A stretch of 13,165 bases of DNA from positions 1 to 13,165 of the forward strand of contig SKKR01000041.1 in NCBI GenBank assembly GCA_007123655.1, written 5' to 3'. This stretch comes from Thermomicrobiaceae bacterium. GTDB taxonomy: Bacteria; Chloroflexota; Chloroflexia; Thermomicrobiales; Thermomicrobiaceae. Shown here in pieces: positions 1-6,476 of this stretch. A model generated the notes under the pieces. The model made no database searches. It was not told where the DNA came from and was given only the letters and a program-made list of their open reading frames with translations. How positions within the stretch are numbered: the stretch's first letter is position 1; every line of letters begins with the position of its first letter. The position numbers were made by a program, and so were the translations under genes.

Positions 1-153
1 AACGGCGACAGCAAGCTGGCGGTCGGTGACGTTATCGAGATCATCCCGAACCACGTATGCCCGACGGTCAACCTTCAGGACGAGATGTTCGTTGTCCGGG
101 AGGACGGATCAATCGAAAGCTGGAAAATCGTCTCGCGCGGCGCGGTGCGGTAG
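1..153 (+). CDS. D-threonine aldolase / D-serine dehydratase-like enzyme, C-terminal fragment
   Basis: The window opens inside this reading frame, so only the last 50 residues are visible. They contain PNHVCPTVNL (residues 16-25 of the fragment). This matches the C-terminal signature of the fold-type III PLP enzymes with an alanine-racemase-like barrel and a D-serine dehydratase-like second domain. In that family the His and Cys of the HxC motif (H18 and C20 here) bind the catalytic zinc or other divalent metal. The enzymes cleave D-threonine to glycine and acetaldehyde or dehydrate D-serine. The PLP lysine and barrel lie outside the window, so aldolase and dehydratase cannot be separated. 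The frame ends at TAG and is followed 13 bases later by a hairpin, and the next gene is convergent. The family call is fairly firm; substrate is unknown. Confidence 0.75.
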   Translation, partial: NGDSKLAVGDVIEIIPNHVCPTVNLQDEMFVVREDGSIESWKIVSRGAVR

Positions 154-166
154 TTGTTCCGAAGGA

Positions 167-197
167 GCGGGACCGATCGTTCAATGACCGGTCCCGC
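167..197. terminator. hairpin between convergent genes, possible bidirectional terminator
   Basis: A perfect 9-bp inverted repeat, GCGGGACCG (167-175) and CGGTCCCGC (189-197), encloses a 13-base loop. It sits 13 bases after the aldolase stop and about 30 bases beyond the stop of the opposing small zinc-binding gene. Neither side has a clear run of T, so it is not a textbook intrinsic terminator. Position and symmetry between convergent genes make a shared transcript-end structure the likeliest role. Confidence 0.5.
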
Positions 198-227
198 GAT
201 CATCGTGGCCGAATCACGAGACAAGAC

Positions 228-443
228 CTAGAACTCCGGGTCCCCGGGCGGTTCGACTTCTCCGGTCTGCATGGTTCGGTAACAGTCCGGACAGATATCG
301 ACGTTTCCGCCTCCGATAAGGCCGATGACTTCGCCCGAGACCAGGATGAGCGATGACTTTGGTTTCGGAATCTCGCAGAGCGCACACGGCTTGGTATCTT
401 CCCCGAGTAGTTCGCGGTTTACCACGTCCCGTTCTTCACTCAC
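228..443 (-). CDS. small CxxC...CxxC zinc-binding protein, unknown function
   Basis: A 71-residue protein with two cysteine pairs, C20-x2-C23 and C51-x2-C54, spaced like a treble-clef or zinc-ribbon site that binds one zinc ion. The knuckles read KPCALCE and DICPDCY, with a glycine-rich turn (GLIGGGN) between them. The C-terminal tail is acidic and proline-rich. There is no signal peptide or membrane segment, so it should be cytoplasmic. GTG at 443 was chosen because AGGAGG lies 4 bases upstream and the longer ATG extension to 515 adds residues of poor coding character. It lies 114 bases downstream of the HTH regulator on the same strand and may share its transcript. I do not recognise a named family. 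It could be a nucleic-acid or protein-interaction module, but nothing visible shows that. Confidence 0.7.
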   Translation of the reverse strand: MSEERDVVNRELLGEDTKPCALCEIPKPKSSLILVSGEVIGLIGGGNVDICPDCYRTMQTGEVEPPGDPEF

Positions 444-557
444 GGCGCCTCCTGTCCACTCCGCTCGAAGTGTCGATCTGTAGTCTCGCTGCCTGAAGAC
501 GGTCCACGCCTGCATCCAGCATGCGCACGGAATGTGCCCACCGCAGGAACGTTCAGT

Positions 558-1214
558 CTATCGTGCCCTGACAAATGCGTCAGCGTGGGCGGACATCGTG
601 GCGATGAGGACTTCGTCCATGAAGCGACAGATGTCGGTGAACGCCCGCACCGCCTGGCGGGATGGCATCTGCTCTTCCTCAAAGAACTGCGTCACCGACT
701 GAAACACCGGGTAGCGAAAGAACAGAAACGCCTCGACCGCGTCGGTTGCTGAAAGTCCCGCCTCCGCACTGATCGTCCCGTATCGACGCCCGATCCGACG
801 CCCCTCATCGAACACGTCCTGGAGTTCCTCTTTAGAGAGCTCGTTCGTCGAGCGGACGGCGAAATCGATCAGACGCCGACCCAGAATGCGTAGCTCGTGG
901 AGTTGTTCATCCGAGTAGGATCGGTACCAGTTCCGCTCCTTCGCCTGACGCAAGTATCCCGGTTCGTACGCGGAAATCGACATCCGGGTCAGGGCCTTCT
1001 GACTGACAGGGCGGCTCGAGGTCGCGGAACCGAGCGCTACCTGCAGGTCGGATTCACGATATCGGCGATGACCGCCGGGGGTTCGAAATACCGGGATTCG
1101 TCCGGCGTCGCTCCAGCGACGCAGGGTTGACTGGTCAACGCCGAGATACTTGCAGGCGGCGTCGATACTCAACCAGCGTTCTGCCGGATCGTCTGCGCGA
1201 CTGGATCTGGTCAC
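558..1214 (-). CDS. MerR/excisionase-type helix-turn-helix regulator with a C-terminal helical domain
   Basis: A 218-residue protein. Residues about 14-60 form a MerR-like DNA-binding domain: WLSIDAACKYLGV, then STLRRWSDAGRIP, then the wing RTPGGHRRYRESDL. These are hallmarks of MerR-type winged helix and excisionase-family HTH proteins. A serine-rich linker (about 62-78) leads to a wholly helical domain (about 100-216) with no cysteine-rich ligand site. The domain loosely resembles the helical N-terminal domains of RsbRD-type stress regulators; that resemblance is inference. The GTG at 1214 follows GGGGAGA at 5-base spacing, so it is preferred over an ATG at 1298 whose extra 28 residues look non-coding. 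The gene is divergent from infA and upstream of the small zinc protein. It likely acts as a transcription regulator with a non-canonical sensor domain; the ligand and targets are unknown. Confidence 0.8.
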   Translation of the reverse strand: MTRSSRADDPAERWLSIDAACKYLGVDQSTLRRWSDAGRIPVFRTPGGHRRYRESDLQVALGSATSSRPVSQKALTRMSISAYEPGYLRQAKERNWYRSYSDEQLHELRILGRRLIDFAVRSTNELSKEELQDVFDEGRRIGRRYGTISAEAGLSATDAVEAFLFFRYPVFQSVTQFFEEEQMPSRQAVRAFTDICRFMDEVLIATMSAHADAFVRAR

Positions 1215-1256
1215 GAGTTCTCCCCGCTTCACAGACGGTCTTTGGCCGCACAAAGG

Positions 1257-1262
1257 AGTGTA
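1257..1262 (-). promoter_or_regulatory. candidate -10 element for the HTH regulator
   Basis: On the minus strand this reads TACACT, about 43 bases upstream of the chosen GTG start. No convincing -35 hexamer is seen at 16-18 bases, so this is a weak assignment based on position and resemblance to TATAAT. Confidence 0.25.
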
Positions 1263-1310
1263 CCGTGAATGCCTGCGTGCGTCTGTCGGGACGGGCATTT
1301 CGGGGCGGGC

Positions 1311-1319
1311 TGGTATACT
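1311..1319 (+). promoter_or_regulatory. extended -10 promoter of infA
   Basis: TGgTATACT matches the extended -10 form (TGn followed by a near-consensus hexamer), with no TTGACA-like -35 at the usual distance. That fits the reduced -35 dependence of extended -10 promoters. It would start transcription near 1326, giving a leader of about 70 bases before infA. The divergent regulator gene starts 97 bases upstream. Confidence 0.5.
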
Positions 1320-1346
1320 ATAGAGTTAGCGGCAGAGACCGAAGAC

Positions 1347-1383
1347 ACGGCGCTGCGCGGCAATTCGCCGTTCTATTTTGTTT
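1347..1383 (+). promoter_or_regulatory. terminator-like hairpin and T-rich tract in the infA leader (possible attenuator)
   Basis: ACGGCG (1347-1352) pairs perfectly with CGCCGT (1366-1371). An alternative inner hairpin, CGGC (1358-1361) with GCCG (1367-1370), shares the right arm. A tract with 10 T in 13 bases (1371-1383) follows immediately, and the infA ribosome binding site begins a few bases later. A GC stem followed by a U-rich run looks like an intrinsic terminator within a 5' leader, and the two mutually exclusive stems could allow a switch. The stem is short, so it could instead simply be an AT-rich leader preceding a ribosome binding site. Confidence 0.35.
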
Positions 1384-1396
1384 GAAGTGAGGTGCT

Positions 1397-1615
1397 ATGG
1401 CGAAAGCTGACATGATCGAGACTGAAGGGCACGTTGTTGATGCCCTTCCCAATGCGACGTTCAAGGTTGAACTCGAGAACGGCCATCAGGTTCTGGCGCA
1501 TGCCTCTGGCAAGATGCGCAAGCATTTCATCCGCATTCTCCCGGGTGACAAAGTGCGTGTCGAGCTGACCCCGTACGACCTGAGTCGCGGCCGCATTACG
1601 TACAGGTTCCGTTAG
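1397..1615 (+). CDS. infA: translation initiation factor IF-1
   Basis: A 72-residue protein, the normal IF-1 length, forming a single S1/OB-fold domain. Highly conserved IF-1 stretches are present: [35 protein letters not shown] and [12 protein letters not shown]-1 occupies the A site of the 30S subunit during initiation, helping IF-2 and IF-3 select the initiator tRNA. The ATG is preceded by GAGGTG at short spacing. The gene stands alone with its own predicted promoter and leader, instead of lying in the spc/alpha ribosomal protein cluster (between map or secY and rpmJ or rpsM) where infA is often found. Its stop codon lies only 9 bases from the stop of the convergent enolase-superfamily gene. 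The identification is secure; whether this is the only infA copy in the genome cannot be seen here. Confidence 0.97.
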   Translation: MAKADMIETEGHVVDALPNATFKVELENGHQVLAHASGKMRKHFIRILPGDKVRVELTPYDLSRGRITYRFR

Positions 1616-1624
1616 TTCCGTCCG

Positions 1625-2758
1625 TTAGTGCCAGACGGTTGAACGGATCCCTGATTGCGGCTGCGGCTGAAACGGGTATTCCGCGATTCTTTCGGTATCG
1701 ATGTCCGTCCCCAACCCAGGCTCGTTTGGTACCACGAAGTGACCGTTGACGATCTGCACCGGTCGGGTTGACAGGTGATCCCGGATCGTGCGTTCCTGCT
1801 CCATCTGTTCCAGTACCAGAAAGTTCGGCAGTGCCGCGGCGAGATGCATCGTGGCGAGCGTGGCGATCGGTCCGCCGGGATTGTGCGGGGCAATCGGCAC
1901 ATAACGCATTTCGGCGAGTATCGCGATCTTTCTGACTTCGGTGATACCCCCCGCGTGCATGACATCCGGCTGCAGGATGCGACACCCGCCTGCGCGGAGC
2001 AGGCGATCGAACTCCCAGCGATTGAGCAATCGTTCGCCGGTCGCGATCGGGACAGGAAGGTCACGCTGGAGTTCGCCCATCCCCTCGATGTTCTCGAACG
2101 GAATCGGCTCTTCGAACCAGGCCGGCCGGTAGGGGGCGAACGACGCCGCGGCAAGCCGAGCGGTGCGCGGGGAGAGGCGTTCAGCACACTCGATGTAGAT
2201 CTCCATGTCGTCCCCGGCCACTTCACGCAACTCGGCCATGCGCGATCGGGCGTGATCCAGCGCCCGTGATTCGTTCCGGCGCATTGCGTCTGCGTCGAAC
2301 GGGACCCATTTGAACCCGACGTAGCCGTTCTGGCGAAACATATGGACGCGCTCGAACGCCTCGTCGTCACCCTGCACGCCGTCGAATGCATGGGATGCAT
2401 AGACGCGCAGTGAGCTACGAATCTGCCCTCCCAGCAGCCGGTGAACCGGCACGCCAAGTCGTTTGCCTTCAATGTCCCAGAGCGCAATGTCCAGCGCGGC
2501 GATTGCGCTCATCAGTGTCGGTCCACCGCGCCAGCGCCAGGCATGGTACATCTGCTGCCAGAGTTGCTCCGGGCCCGCTGGATCCTGACCGATGAGGACG
2601 CGGCCGAGTTCGTGAATGGCGGTTTCAACCGACTCAATCGGTCCGTGGAGTGATCCCTCGCCCCAACCGTGCAGTCCGTCGTCGGTCTGGACCCGGACCA
2701 GCAGCCAGTTGCACCAGTTGGCCCAGCACTTGTACGTGTCGATCTGAGTGATTCGCAT
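1625..2758 (-). CDS. enolase-superfamily (mandelate racemase/galactonate dehydratase-like) enzyme
   Basis: A 377-residue protein with the N-terminal capping domain (about 1-115) and C-terminal barrel of the enolase superfamily. Visible metal ligands are E190 (in YIECAERL), E216 (in WFEEP) and E242 (in TGER). An Asp-His pair, D265 (LQPDVMH) and H292 (APHNPGG), could supply the acid or base. Spacings of 26, 26, 23 and 27 residues match those I recall for E. coli galactonate dehydratase (D183, E209, E235, D258, H285). Two key positions differ: the first ligand is Glu instead of Asp, and the position of catalytic His185 is Ala192. A sugar-acid dehydratase role is therefore plausible but the exact reaction is open. 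ATG at 2758 has GAGGG just upstream and begins at the conserved MRITQID. It lies 31 bases after the YcaQ-like gene, probably co-transcribed. Confidence 0.88.
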   Translation of the reverse strand: MRITQIDTYKCWANWCNWLLVRVQTDDGLHGWGEGSLHGPIESVETAIHELGRVLIGQDPAGPEQLWQQMYHAWRWRGGPTLMSAIAALDIALWDIEGKRLGVPVHRLLGGQIRSSLRVYASHAFDGVQGDDEAFERVHMFRQNGYVGFKWVPFDADAMRRNESRALDHARSRMAELREVAGDDMEIYIECAERLSPRTARLAAASFAPYRPAWFEEPIPFENIEGMGELQRDLPVPIATGERLLNRWEFDRLLRAGGCRILQPDVMHAGGITEVRKIAILAEMRYVPIAPHNPGGPIATLATMHLAAALPNFLVLEQMEQERTIRDHLSTRPVQIVNGHFVVPNEPGLGTDIDTERIAEYPFQPQPQSGIRSTVWH

Positions 2759-2789
2759 CAACCCTCGTCCCGGGGGAGATCGAACGACG

Positions 2790-4037
2790 TCAGCGGGCAG
2801 CAACCAACCCGTTCAGCGCTTCAGCGAGTTCCGGCGCCACAGCGAGGCACTGGATCTCGCGGGCTCCGTTCCAGCGGGCGAATGATTGCAGCGTACCACG
2901 AATGTCCGAGATGAGACGGTCACTGACTCGAACGCCTGGCTCCAGATGGAGCGAGTTGACTGAGAAGAGACCCGATCGGCGATCGACCTTCGGATCGAGC
3001 CTGCCGATCAGACTTCCGCGGCGGAGAATCGGGAGATTGAAATACCCGTAGATCCGCTGGGGACCGGGCGTGTAGATCTCGATCCGGTACTCGAAATCAA
3101 AGAGTTCCAGCGTCCTCCGACGATCCCAGACCAGATTGTCGAACGGGGACAGCAGGGAGGTGAACGTGCCAGTGAAGCCGTTCAGGACGTCGTTCAACGC
3201 GTCTTCCTGATCGATCGACACCCATGCCGGCCCGAGTCCCTCGATTTCCACCGGGATTGCACGGTCCGTGTCCGCGAGCGTCTGAAGGAGTTCAACAGGG
3301 CCGGGCGGCTGGTCATTGCGCTGCCCCCAGCTTGTTCGAAAATAATCGTTGAGCCACTCCGGCCTGGCGATGCCCATCGCCTGGAGCGCGCGGTCCGCGA
3401 GCGTGAGCCGTTCCAGCTGCAATGTCGGGGGATCGATTTCCAGGATCTCGGGATGCACGCGTTCGATCAGGTCGTACTCGCGGCGAAAGCCGATCCGCCG
3501 GTGAATCCCGAGTTCTCCGATTCTCCAGAGGTAATCCAGAATCCGGTTCGTCGGCTTTCCGCCGTACCAGGCCCAGGGCTCAACGGGTTCCTCCGGGCTC
3601 GGGCGTTCAAAGGCGAGCGATGACAGCGGACCCTCATCTCTGATCCGCTCGCGCACGTGGTTGATCAGCTCGTGATTTTCCGCCGTCCAGTCAAAATGAG
3701 AGGGGTCCCATTTCCGGCGGTATTCCTCCATTCGGGAGAGAAAACAGGGCAGAAGAGAGATGTCCAGAAGCGATGCGGCATGGCCCCAGTACTCGAAGAC
3801 CTCGCGATCCGGAAAGTGAAGCTCGTCGATCCAGTCGGGATCGTACGCGCCGATCCGGCTCCAGGGAATGACGTAGTGGCTCCGCGCAACGACTGAAATC
3901 GTGTCGATCTGAATGACGCCGAGCCTGCGGATCACATTGCGGACGTCATCCCTGGTCGCTTTCCGCCGGTTCGGGCGGTCGAGCATCTGCGCCCGAAGGG
4001 CGATCTGCGCTGCCTGTCGCCTGGTGATCCTCGTCAT
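2790..4037 (-). CDS. winged-helix DNA-binding protein, YcaQ/AlkZ-like DNA glycosylase family
   Basis: A 415-residue protein typical of the HTH_42/YcaQ family, formerly DUF1006. The N-terminal part holds a winged-helix motif followed by IQIDTISVVARSH; Q43-I-D45 matches the QxD catalytic motif of E. coli YcaQ and Streptomyces AlkZ, which excise alkylated bases and unhook interstrand crosslinks. EYWGHAASLL (82-91) and the C-terminal blocks LLSPFDNLVWDRRRTLELF and GYFNLPIL are further family signatures. The protein is cytoplasmic. ATG at 4037 is preceded by GGA at 6-base spacing. It is first in a two-gene unit with the enolase-superfamily enzyme and divergent from a membrane protein gene. Family members are found both as housekeeping repair enzymes and as self-resistance proteins, but no natural-product genes are visible here. 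The family is sure; crosslink repair activity is inferred from the retained motif. Confidence 0.88.
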   Translation of the reverse strand: MTRITRRQAAQIALRAQMLDRPNRRKATRDDVRNVIRRLGVIQIDTISVVARSHYVIPWSRIGAYDPDWIDELHFPDREVFEYWGHAASLLDISLLPCFLSRMEEYRRKWDPSHFDWTAENHELINHVRERIRDEGPLSSLAFERPSPEEPVEPWAWYGGKPTNRILDYLWRIGELGIHRRIGFRREYDLIERVHPEILEIDPPTLQLERLTLADRALQAMGIARPEWLNDYFRTSWGQRNDQPPGPVELLQTLADTDRAIPVEIEGLGPAWVSIDQEDALNDVLNGFTGTFTSLLSPFDNLVWDRRRTLELFDFEYRIEIYTPGPQRIYGYFNLPILRRGSLIGRLDPKVDRRSGLFSVNSLHLEPGVRVSDRLISDIRGTLQSFARWNGAREIQCLAVAPELAEALNGLVAAR

Positions 4038-4077
4038 ACCGTTTCCATTCCTGCGCCTTCAGTTGCATCGCTGCCAC

Positions 4078-4083
4078 ATCATA
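4078..4083 (-). promoter_or_regulatory. candidate -10 element for the YcaQ-like gene
   Basis: On the minus strand this reads TATGAT, 40 bases upstream of the ATG. The -35 position is GC-rich and unlike consensus. A 6-bp inverted repeat, CGTTCG (4094-4099) and CGAACG (4117-4122), lies just upstream and could be an operator; it does not match a CGAAC-N4-GTTCG SOS box. Confidence 0.25.
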
Positions 4084-4177
4084 GCCGCACAGACGTTCGC
4101 CCGCCGGTTACCGATTCGAACGAATGAGGCAACCCGGTGTGAAGCCGTGCAGGGCTGGCGTGCCGCACACGTATTCC

Positions 4178-4186
4178 TGATACTAT
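4178..4186 (+). promoter_or_regulatory. extended -10 promoter of the membrane/Vps62-like/peptidase unit
   Basis: TGaTACTAT fits the extended -10 pattern and would start transcription near 4193, about 45 bases before the TTG start of the first gene. No convincing -35 hexamer is present. It is the only good promoter-like element in the 200-base divergent gap 4038-4237, and no comparable element was noticed at the two downstream gene junctions. Confidence 0.4.
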
Positions 4187-4237
4187 CTGCGAGAAGATTC
4201 AAGAGGAGAATCAAGGACAGGGTCTGGGCGTGGAGCA

Positions 4238-4651
4238 TTGAGCGCGGAGTCAGCTGATACCACAAATGGTCGACCGTTTGGGGTTACGGTGATCGCAACT
4301 GCGATGGTTGCGAACGCCGTCTTCGGTGCGGTGCGCGCGTATATGGGCGACGCCGGGATGTCGCTTGATGATTTGATCGAGCCTGATTTCTACTTCGAAC
4401 TGGCCGGGCCGTTTGTCGGTGGCGTGGGATTGATTGTCAGCGTAGGCCTCTGGCGGCTCCGTCGCTGGGCGTGGGTGGCGACGATGATCTGGGCCGGTGT
4501 CAACATGGCGCAGGCGCTGTACGCCTACTGGGTGAGCGAACCGCAGTACTCGGCGATGGCCCTGAGCGTGGTGATCGTCCTCTATCTCAACCAGCGGGAC
4601 GTCCAGCTCGCGTTCATCGAAAGTACCAGGGGAATTATCCGGCGTGACTGA
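4238..4651 (+). CDS. small four-helix integral membrane protein, unknown function
   Basis: A 137-residue hydrophobic protein with four probable membrane segments at about 15-35, 51-71, 76-98 and 103-119, separated by short basic or acidic loops such as WRLRRWAW. No enzymatic motif or signal peptidase site is apparent. The start is uncertain. TTG at 4238 is the longest reasonable start but has only a closely spaced GGAG; a GTG at 4289 would still keep the first helix largely intact. Its stop overlaps the GTG of the next gene by 8 bases, implying translational coupling and a shared role with the Vps62-like protein. I do not recognise a named family. A membrane partner or assembly factor for the downstream gene is a reasonable inference from the overlap only. 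Confidence 0.72.
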   Translation: MSAESADTTNGRPFGVTVIATAMVANAVFGAVRAYMGDAGMSLDDLIEPDFYFELAGPFVGGVGLIVSVGLWRLRRWAWVATMIWAGVNMAQALYAYWVSEPQYSAMALSVVIVLYLNQRDVQLAFIESTRGIIRRD

Positions 4652-6452
4652 TCTCGAGTTGCTCCGCACCTATGAACCGATTTTGCGGTTTACGCACGGC
4701 GAGCTCTTCTTTCCAACGAGCGTCGAGCGGTATGTGGAGCGTTGCAGCCTGTGGCGACGCCCGCCGCGTAGGGAGCCGGAACGGCTGGTTGCCCCCGGAC
4801 ATCTCGGTGTTGAGCGGCTGGTCGAAAACGGAACGGTTGAGCCCAACCACACGCTGTACATGCAGTTCGTGCAGCAACCGCTGGATCGCGCGGACTTTCA
4901 GCGATGGATGCGCCGTCCGGGACGCCCGCACTTTCAGGCTCCGGGACGGCTGGCGCGCGTCGGCCTTCCGGCCAGGTTGACGGACTCACTGTTCTTTCTG
5001 AGCCTGCTGCTTCGAGGCACCGTGCCTGGTGGCACGGCTGCGGCAGCGGCGATGAACTACGAGGCCATGCGGCGACAGGATCCGGAGTATTACTACTACG
5101 GGCGCGTTGTCAGGCGGGCGGGCTACATCGTTTTACAGTACCTGTACTTCTACGCGATGAACGACTGGCGCTCGACGTTCTTTGGCGCCAATGACCACGA
5201 GGCGGACTGGGAGCAGGTGTTCGTCTACCTGGAAGAGCGAGCAGACGAGCCCCCACGCCCCGTCTGGCTGGCGTACGCATCTCATAACCACAAAGGGGAC
5301 AACCTTCGGCGCCGGTGGGACGACCCGGAGATTGACCGGATCGGAAACCACCCGGTTGTCTACGTTGGCGCCGGCTCACACGCCAGCTACTTCGAAGGCG
5401 GTGAGTATCTAACGCCTGTGGAGTTGCGCTTTGTTACGCCTGTGCTGAGCGCGGTGCACACAGCCGAGTCGATCTGGCGCGATCGACTCGGGATGGGAGA
5501 CCCAGAGCGGCTAAGTCACAGGATCGAGAATTTCTTCGGGGTCCCGTTTATCGACTATGCTCGCGGCGATGGCCTGACCATTGGACCGGACCAGGACGCG
5601 GAGTGGTCCCCGGTGATGATCGATGACTCTATCGACTGGGTTGACGAGTATCGAGGACTGTGGGGACTTGACGCGCAGGACCCGTTTGCCGGTGAAAGTG
5701 CTCCTGGCGGGCCGAAGTACAACCGGGACGGGACGATCCGCCAGTCATGGTACGACCCGCTCGGCTGGGCGGGACTCAACAAGGTCGCGACTCCATATCA
5801 GTCCGAGCAGGTAATGGAGCGGCACATAGACGAACTCCGGGGCGATCTCAACCAGGTGCAGTTGCAGATCGACCATCTTCGTACGACCCTGCCACGGTTC
5901 GAACTGGAGATGAAGGCGCTCCAGCACGGTCATCAGTGGGGAGAACTCGAAGAGCAACGTCGCGAGGAACTCCGTACTGAAGCTGACCGCCTGAACGATC
6001 TGCAACGCCGGCGAGTGGACCTGATGGAGAAACTCCAGGCCTGCCGGGAGTTTCTCGGACGGCTCCATGCCGGGGATCAGGGTGACCCGCAGGCTCACAT
6101 CGACCGCAAGATTACCCCGCAGAGCGAACAGGAGCTTCGCCAGAGCCGTCTTGCGGAGATGTGGGCCGCGGTCAGCGTCGGCGTTCTGATGCTTGGAATC
6201 GTCGCGATGGTTGGGCTCGGCGTGGCAGGGTGGACGGTCACGCTCGGCTTCATTGCAGCGATGGTTATCGTGATCGAGGCGATTCTCCGCCAGCGAGTGA
6301 TCCAGTTGCTGACGACAGTCTCGATCATCCTTGCGCTGATCACTGCGGCTGTCCTGTTCTACGAGTTTTTCTGGTGGGTGATTGTGGTGGTGACAGTGGC
6401 TGTCGCGACGCTGATTATCACCGACAATGTCCGGGAACTCTGGCATCGGTAG
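4644..6452 (+). CDS. Vps62-like domain protein with coiled coil and C-terminal membrane anchor
   Basis: A 602-residue protein in three parts. Residues 1 to about 375 resemble the Vps62/DUF946 family: an N-terminal YEPILRF...ELFFPTSVERY block, then NDHEADWEQVFVYL (183-196), YASHNHKG (211-218) and HPVVYVGAGSHASYF (236-250). The His/Asp/Glu-rich blocks recall the metal-binding GHRHDWE signature of NPP1-type proteins, but no enzymatic activity is established for them that I know of. Residues about 385-475 are strongly charged, heptad-like helix (coiled coil). Residues about 506-592 hold four membrane helices. There is no N-terminal signal peptide, so the large domain is probably cytoplasmic and anchored from its C-terminus. 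GTG at 4644 overlaps the upstream stop by 8 bases, with AGGGGA about 10 bases upstream. The function is unknown; a membrane-associated scaffold or lipid-related role is speculative. Confidence 0.85.
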   Translation: MTDLELLRTYEPILRFTHGELFFPTSVERYVERCSLWRRPPRREPERLVAPGHLGVERLVENGTVEPNHTLYMQFVQQPLDRADFQRWMRRPGRPHFQAPGRLARVGLPARLTDSLFFLSLLLRGTVPGGTAAAAAMNYEAMRRQDPEYYYYGRVVRRAGYIVLQYLYFYAMNDWRSTFFGANDHEADWEQVFVYLEERADEPPRPVWLAYASHNHKGDNLRRRWDDPEIDRIGNHPVVYVGAGSHASYFEGGEYLTPVELRFVTPVLSAVHTAESIWRDRLGMGDPERLSHRIENFFGVPFIDYARGDGLTIGPDQDAEWSPVMIDDSIDWVDEYRGLWGLDAQDPFAGESAPGGPKYNRDGTIRQSWYDPLGWAGLNKVATPYQSEQVMERHIDELRGDLNQVQLQIDHLRTTLPRFELEMKALQHGHQWGELEEQRREELRTEADRLNDLQRRRVDLMEKLQACREFLGRLHAGDQGDPQAHIDRKITPQSEQELRQSRLAEMWAAVSVGVLMLGIVAMVGLGVAGWTVTLGFIAAMVIVIEAILRQRVIQLLTTVSIILALITAAVLFYEFFWWVIVVVTVAVATLIITDNVRELWHR

Positions 6453-6476
6453 GTGACGCCCGGAGGAGAATTATCA

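Noticed and set aside
1775..2269. Plus-strand reading frame opposite the enolase-superfamily gene
   Set aside because: No family features; it is a shadow frame of a gene with clear catalytic motifs on the other strand.
4094..4122. CGTTCG...CGAACG as a LexA/SOS box for the YcaQ-like repair gene
   Set aside because: The arms are 17 bases apart, not the 4 bases of the Gram-positive SOS box, and their order does not match that site.
5745..6446. Minus-strand 233-codon frame opposite the Vps62-like gene
   Set aside because: Composition is His/Arg/Asp-rich without domains, as expected opposite a coiled-coil and membrane-helix region.
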